From positions 1-8,180 of the forward strand of contig VSOB01000089.1 in NCBI GenBank assembly GCA_009774625.1: 8,180 nt of DNA, read 5' to 3'. This DNA comes from Lachnospiraceae bacterium. Its GTDB lineage: Bacteria > Bacillota > Clostridia > Lachnospirales > Lachnospiraceae. The notes beneath the pieces are model-generated. The model was not told where the DNA came from. It worked only from the letters and a program-made list of their open reading frames with translations, and ran no database searches. Of this stretch, positions 5,233 through 8,180 are shown piece after piece; positions within the stretch are counted from its first letter, which is position 1; each line of letters opens with the position of its first letter. The position numbers and the translations under genes are program-made.

Positions 5233-6089
5233 TTTGTTTTCTCCCCTTTCACATGCAGAAGCAGAATATCATCTATTGTGGCGTCATCCACCACTGCCGT
5301 TTTATATTTCCTTCTGGCCTTTTCTTTGTCTGCCACCAGTACATTCCATTGATAATCGTCTTTGCGGCAGGCAAGTATTTCCTCTTTTTCTATCCTGTCA
5401 AAAACCGCAGCACCGCAGCGGATGATTCCATACCGGTAGCGCAGTTCGTCTTTTGTTTTGCAGAAAAGTACTTTCCCCTGATGCATCAGCGTAATATAAT
5501 CTGCAATTTTCTCCAGATCCGTCGTAATATGAGAGGACATCAAGACAGAATGGTTTTCGTCCTGCACAAATTCCAGAAATACATCCAGCATATCGTCTCG
5601 CATAACCGGGTCAAGTCCGCTGGTGGCTTCATCCAGAATCAGCAAATCAGGATGATGGGAAAGCGCTGTGGCAATACTCAATTTCCTTTTCATTCCTCTG
5701 GAGAATGTTTTGATTTCCTTTTCCAGAGGAAGCGCAAAGCGGTTTAAATAGCTCAGATACAAAGTCCCATCCCATTGTCTGTAGGCCGCTTTGGAAATAC
5801 TGCCCACTTTTGCAGGCGTTAATGTTTCATAGAAACCCATCTCGTCAAATACAACACCAATCTTTTCTTTTTGATGTTTTGACAAACCCGATTCTCCTCC
5901 CCAAAACCGAACTTTGCCTCCGTCCTTATGGATAAGCCCCAGTATGGCTTTGATCGTTGTGCTCTTTCCTGCTCCGTTTTCACCGATCAGCCCCATAATG
6001 GTACCCTTTGGAATCGAAAAAGAAACCTGCTCCAATCGAAACCCGCTATATTGCTTCGTCAGATTTTCCACCTGTAATACAGCATCCAC
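5229..6089 (-). CDS. ABC transporter ATP-binding protein
   Basis: A 286-residue ABC ATPase. Walker A is GENGAGKST (36-44), Walker B LLILDE (149-154), followed by the D-loop SGLD (157-160) and the switch histidine H187 in SSH. The signature motif is degenerate, FSRGMKRK (129-136) in place of LSGGQ, and the usual Q-loop glutamine is replaced around VVFDE (79-83). Both features are normal for ATPases that partner ABC-2 permeases under YtrA-type regulators. The gene starts with GTG at 6089, using GGAGG eight bases upstream, a site that overlaps the last codons of the regulator. It lies between the regulator (3 bases upstream) and the permease (4-base overlap), so all three are co-translated. Confidence 0.92.
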   Translation of the reverse strand: MDAVLQVENLTKQYSGFRLEQVSFSIPKGTIMGLIGENGAGKSTTIKAILGLIHKDGGKVRFWGGESGLSKHQKEKIGVVFDEMGFYETLTPAKVGSISKAAYRQWDGTLYLSYLNRFALPLEKEIKTFSRGMKRKLSIATALSHHPDLLILDEATSGLDPVMRDDMLDVFLEFVQDENHSVLMSSHITTDLEKIADYITLMHQGKVLFCKTKDELRYRYGIIRCGAAVFDRIEKEEILACRKDDYQWNVLVADKEKARRKYKTAVVDDATIDDILLLHVKGEKTK

Positions 6090-6092
6090 AGT

Positions 6093-6470
6093 TTAGTCCT
6101 CCTCCTGATAAAACATTGTTAAAAGCTCAATTAATTTAGGCAATGCCACCCCGGCTGACCGGCCGATGTCGGCTGCTTCCTGCAAATGTTCCTCTGCCAG
6201 CCGTTGTTGTTCTTCCTGATAAAAATCTTTGTTCTGTGCCGATACAAAACTGCCCCGCCCCACTGTTGTTTCAATAAAACCATCCCTTTGCAGATCCTCA
6301 TATGCTTTCTGGACAGTGATCACACTGACATGAATGGATTTGGCCAATGACCGCATGGAGGGGATCGGATCGCCGGTCTGTAATTCACCGCTCATAATCA
6401 TGGCCTTTATCTGCGAAGTGATCTGCTCATAAATCGGTTTGCTCGTATTGCTGCTTATAATAATTTCCAC
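6093..6470 (-). CDS. GntR-family (YtrA-type) transcriptional repressor
   Basis: A 125-residue regulator. Residues 1-76 form the GntR winged helix-turn-helix: P-I-Y-E-Q-I near the start, the family motif IPSMRSLAKSIHVSVITVQKAY (36-57), and the wing GRGSFV (71-76). The short C-terminus (about 50 residues, ending in a hydrophobic helix) is too small for a ligand-binding domain and marks the YtrA subfamily, whose members dimerise through it. These repress their own ABC operon. A 7-7-7 inverted repeat sits over the predicted start point, consistent with autorepression. It is the first gene of a three-gene operon, and its last codons supply the ribosome binding site for the ATPase. Confidence 0.9.
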   Translation of the reverse strand: MEIIISSNTSKPIYEQITSQIKAMIMSGELQTGDPIPSMRSLAKSIHVSVITVQKAYEDLQRDGFIETTVGRGSFVSAQNKDFYQEEQQRLAEEHLQEAADIGRSAGVALPKLIELLTMFYQEED

Positions 6471-6500
6471 AGAGTCCCTTCCTTTGTTTCTATTACTTAT

Positions 6501-6521
6501 TGTACTTGTTGCATAAGTACA
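6501..6521. promoter_or_regulatory. Candidate YtrA-type operator
   Basis: Perfect 7-bp arms TGTACTT and AAGTACA flank a 7-base spacer. The repeat abuts the -10 box (sharing base 6521) and covers the expected start point near 6514. That is where a repressor would block initiation, and the GntR-type protein encoded directly downstream is the likely binder. Confidence 0.6.
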
Positions 6522-6548
6522 TTATATACATATAAACTCATTTGTCAA
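6521..6548 (-). promoter_or_regulatory. Consensus promoter of the GntR-ABC operon
   Basis: On the minus strand TTGACA (6548-6543) and TATAAT (6526-6521) match the consensus perfectly with a 16-base spacer. A TG occurs four bases before the -10. The leader would be about 45 bases. The -35 lies only about 15 bases beyond the end of the IS3 remnant. Confidence 0.8.
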
Positions 6549-6563
6549 GAGTACGTCAAACCT

Positions 6564-6653
6564 TGCTGACTTCCGACGGCTGGCTGCGAAAAAAGCGCTT
6601 GCCTCTTCGGGAAATTCGTTTTCCTCTTTCAGGCGGCGGATTTCCTTTTCCTG
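6564..6653 (-). pseudogene. C-terminal remnant of an IS3-family OrfA transposase subunit
   Basis: About 30 codons on the minus strand read EKEIRRLKEENE, then EEASAFFAASRRKSA. This is the pattern of the leucine-zipper end of IS3-family OrfA proteins (I-R-R-L-K-x-E-N-E followed by A-x-x-F-F-A). A stop codon lies directly upstream, no helix-turn-helix part is present, and no OrfB follows, so this is a scar and not a mobile element. No terminal inverted repeats were found. The fragment ends just before the GntR operon promoter. Family call is from motif memory. Confidence 0.55.
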
Positions 6654-6708
6654 CTACCGGCTATCCCGCTCCTATTCCATTTACATTCATTTTCTTAATC
6701 TCCTCCAT
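6649..6708 (-). pseudogene. Remnant of the start of a small gene, cut by the IS3 scar
   Basis: A GGAGGA ribosome binding site (6706-6701) precedes an ATG at 6690 and the codons M-N-V-N-G-I-G-A-G. A TAG follows where I would expect a tyrosine codon, then P-V-A-G, and then the IS3-like sequence begins. I remember a N-terminus of the type NGIGAGYPVAGY from Lachnospiraceae proteins of unknown function, which would fit a TAT or TAC to TAG change plus truncation. That recollection is unverified. Confidence 0.35.
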
Positions 6709-6732
6709 TATTTTTGTCAGCCCCTCTGTCGT

Positions 6733-6834
6733 TCAGAGCCACTCCTGCTCCCTTGTAAAAAGTCCGAGCAGTTCATTGCCTCCATGCAAATATACCTGTT
6801 AACCTTCCCGCCCAAATTCCATACCGTCCTTCAC
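6733..6834 (-). pseudogene. Decayed coding remnant
   Basis: In a single minus-strand frame the sequence reads V-K-D-G-M-E-F-G-R-E-G, a TAA stop, then QVYLHGGNELLGLFTREQEWL and a TGA. The second piece looks like a real protein C-terminus (charged and hydrophobic residues alternate sensibly), but it has no start of its own. It is in the same frame as the M-N-V-N-G remnant downstream. A CTCTG/CAGAG hairpin spans its end (6724-6738). The parent protein is not identified. Confidence 0.3.
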
Positions 6835-6909
6835 TCCCTCTCACTGATCTGCCGGAAAGTAACCATTTATAAACATAATGTTGCTAAAAGTGACTTATAT
6901 CTCTCCGTC

Positions 6910-7446
6910 TCATTTTTTATATCTTCGGCGGTGACTCCGTAATACAGATATATTTCCCTGAACAGCGTCTTCAACTCCTTCATGGTTTTCTTGTCCCCAG
7001 AGCTGAATGAGCCGTCTATTACCTGCCAAGATATCATCTGCAATTTCCGCTGCCATCTTCTCCCGCTCCTGTACCCGCTCCCAAAATGCTTTTAAGGCCT
7101 TCACATCCTCCCCTACGGGCGGTTTCAAATCCACCATTTCCCCAAGCAAATCCGGGCGGTGGCGCATTACAAGGGATGCCTTTAAGCACTTTCTCTGCTC
7201 AAGGTAATTATAGGACTGCTGCGAAACCTCCTTAGCGCCGTATTCCCGTTTCAGCAGTTCCACGACTTCCTCCAGCGTATGGGGATTGGCGGTTATCCGT
7301 TTTTTTATCCTGTTCCTTTTTAATTTGCGGAAATAATTCTGTATGCGTGTTTTCATCTTCACCTTACCGCCTTTTCCGGCGATAAAAATACTTGTCGGCC
7401 CGTCCGCCCCGCCTATAATAGATATGCCGCCCGCTCCCTTTCCCAT
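6910..7446 (-). CDS. Soluble protein with a decarboxylase-beta-like GGADGPT signature, function unknown
   Basis: A 178-residue protein. The N-terminus carries ISIIGGADGPTSIFIAGK (residues 8-25), nearly the same as the sodium-binding signature of the beta subunit of oxaloacetate and related sodium-pump decarboxylases. Unlike those proteins it has no further membrane spans. After residue 30 comes a strongly basic stretch (R-K-L-K-R-N-R-I-K-K-R), then charged, probably helical sequence to a basic end, R-R-R-Y-K-K. A decarboxylase role is therefore unlikely despite the motif. The ATG lies two bases after the stop of the broken upstream gene, with AGAGG six bases upstream, so the pair was translationally coupled. 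I recall similar small proteins in Lachnospiraceae, often mislabelled as decarboxylase subunits. M31 is an alternative start that would drop the motif. Confidence 0.65.
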   Translation of the reverse strand: MGKGAGGISIIGGADGPTSIFIAGKGGKVKMKTRIQNYFRKLKRNRIKKRITANPHTLEEVVELLKREYGAKEVSQQSYNYLEQRKCLKASLVMRHRPDLLGEMVDLKPPVGEDVKALKAFWERVQEREKMAAEIADDILAGNRRLIQLWGQENHEGVEDAVQGNISVLRSHRRRYKK

Positions 7447-7447
7447 A

Positions 7448-7890
7448 TCATACCTCTGCCTTCCTCCAGAACAAACCTTCTGAAAGCGCTATTTTCTCCA
7501 TAATGGACTGCGTTTTATCTGATGGGTTATACACTGACAGATTTAAGCAGTCCCAATCAAAAACCAGCAACGCATCTTCCTCCACAAACAAGACATTCAA
7601 CGTACCCAAATGGTTCCCCATAATTTCACAGACTGCTTCTTCTATCATTTTCGGTGAAGGCAGGTCAACCCATTCATTCCACAGAATAAATACATGATAA
7701 TAGCACATCAGTTTTAAAATAATGGCAACAAACCTGTCTTTCAGCCCTGTATGTTTATCGCTGTTCAGCAGATAATACTCTACATCAAAAAACGCCCACC
7801 ATTGTCCGCTTTTACCTGCTCCGGAAGATAATCCATAATAAAACATGGCTTCTCCAGTAATGCATTGATTCGCTCCATTTTATTTTCCAT
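7448..7890 (-). pseudogene. Frameshifted gene of unknown function, 147 codons if restored
   Basis: The minus-strand frame opens at 7890 (AGGTGG ribosome binding site six bases upstream) with M-E-N-K-M-E-R-I-N-A and PCFIMDYLPEQVKAD, then hits a stop shortly after a run of six T (7792-7787). The next frame continues without a break as F-D-V-E-Y-Y-L-L and reaches LNVLFVEEDALLVFDWDCLNLSVYNPS and EGLFWRKAEV. Adding one T joins the two into 147 codons with sensible sequence across the joint. I recall whole proteins in Lachnospiraceae with the same Y-L-P-x-Q-V, F-D-V-E-Y-Y and EGLFWR landmarks, of unknown function. The gene is either inactivated, read by slippage at the T run, or hit by a sequencing error. 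An internal ATG at 7846 would make only the second part. Confidence 0.65.
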
Positions 7891-7928
7891 CTTATACCAC
7901 CTACTGACTTACATGTTCAGAATCAATA

Positions 7929-8012
7929 TTACTTTTTCTTTCGGTTTATCACTTTGTTTACCCACAAATCGACAAAGATTTCTGCAATCATCTCAATGAT
8001 AAAATCAAACAT
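7929..8012 (-). CDS. 27-residue membrane-associated peptide, function unknown
   Basis: The ATG at 8012 has a good AAGGAG ribosome binding site six bases upstream. The peptide starts MFDFIIEMIAEIFVDLW and ends in the basic tail N-R-K-K-K. The first part is amphipathic or membrane-seeking, with acidic residues at regular intervals, so it may lie along or across the membrane. The gene stops 38 bases before the start of the frameshifted gene. Its good start signals favour a real small gene; its function is unknown. Confidence 0.5.
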   Translation of the reverse strand: MFDFIIEMIAEIFVDLWVNKVINRKKK

Positions 8013-8090
8013 CTTACACTCCTTCCCATTCTTGTTATAAAGTTCCCCAATCTGTCAGAACGCCGAAGATGCCTGCCCTGCTTTGTCAGG

Positions 8091-8180
8091 TTACTTCCGC
8101 GTTTTCTTTCTGATAAACACGGAAATCAGCATGGCCGCTATCCCCAAGGCAAGATAAGCTGCCGCATACAGGATAAATGC
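8091..8180 (-). CDS. 3' end of a membrane protein gene, truncated by the window
   Basis: The last 29 codons of a frame entering from the right edge are present. They encode a single hydrophobic span (A-F-I-L-Y-A-A-A-Y-L-A-L-G-I-A-A-M-L-I-S-V-F-I) followed by a basic tail R-K-K-T-R-K and a TAA at 8093-8091. This is a typical C-terminal transmembrane helix with a cytoplasmic positive end. The protein cannot be named from this piece. It is followed after 78 bases by the 27-residue peptide gene on the same strand. Confidence 0.6.
   Translation of the reverse strand, partial: AFILYAAAYLALGIAAMLISVFIRKKTRK

Noticed and set aside
5229..6470. Antibiotic resistance role for the ABC operon
   Set aside because: YtrA-type operons are often induced by wall-active compounds, but nothing in the sequence shows the substrate, so I do not assign resistance.
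6542..6802. A plus-strand frame across the decayed region
   Set aside because: The minus strand carries the recognisable OrfA and coding remnants. The plus-strand product is low-complexity and has no start signals.
1..8180. CRISPR arrays, tRNA or rRNA genes
   Set aside because: No regularly spaced repeats, cloverleaf or conserved rRNA sequence was seen anywhere in the window.

Overview
The window looks like a chromosomal segment from a gut-type Clostridia bacterium, most likely Lachnospiraceae. The grounds are moderate GC, AGGAGG-type ribosome binding sites, a GntR/YtrA-type ABC operon, very short membrane peptides, and small proteins of a kind I remember from that family. No database search was possible. 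Nearly every gene lies on the minus strand, so the layout below runs from the right end to the left.

Right end (about 8180-6560): the 3' end of a membrane protein, a 27-residue peptide gene, a broken two-gene unit, and a patch of decayed DNA. The first gene of the unit has lost one base in a T run. The second carries the GGADGPT signature of sodium-pump decarboxylase beta subunits in a soluble protein. The decayed DNA holds scraps of reading frames and the C-terminal end of an IS3-family OrfA.

Middle right (6550-4530): a self-contained operon of a GntR/YtrA-type repressor, an ABC ATPase and an ABC-2 permease. Its promoter has consensus -35 and -10 boxes, with a 7-7-7 inverted repeat over the start point.

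Middle (4420-1070): a SorC-family sugar-responsive regulator, closed by a strong terminator, then a dhaL-dhaK-VOC operon. The operon has its own near-consensus promoter and several inverted repeats. It encodes the two kinase subunits of a PTS-dependent dihydroxyacetone-type kinase plus a small glyoxalase-fold protein. The phosphoryl donor DhaM is not in the window.

Left (1060-750): a compact locus that looks like a type I toxin-antitoxin module. A 30-residue holin-like membrane peptide is encoded on the minus strand. A near-consensus plus-strand promoter (TTGACA, 17 bp, TACAAT) drives a short RNA of about 90 nt into the 3' end of the toxin gene, ending at a 9-bp stem shared by both strands. 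The toxin leader can form two mutually exclusive hairpins, and one arm of the second is also complementary to the Shine-Dalgarno sequence. This is the most interesting part of the window.

Far left (750-1): mostly non-coding, with a possible decayed plus-strand reading frame, and the first eight codons of a minus-strand gene that runs off the window.
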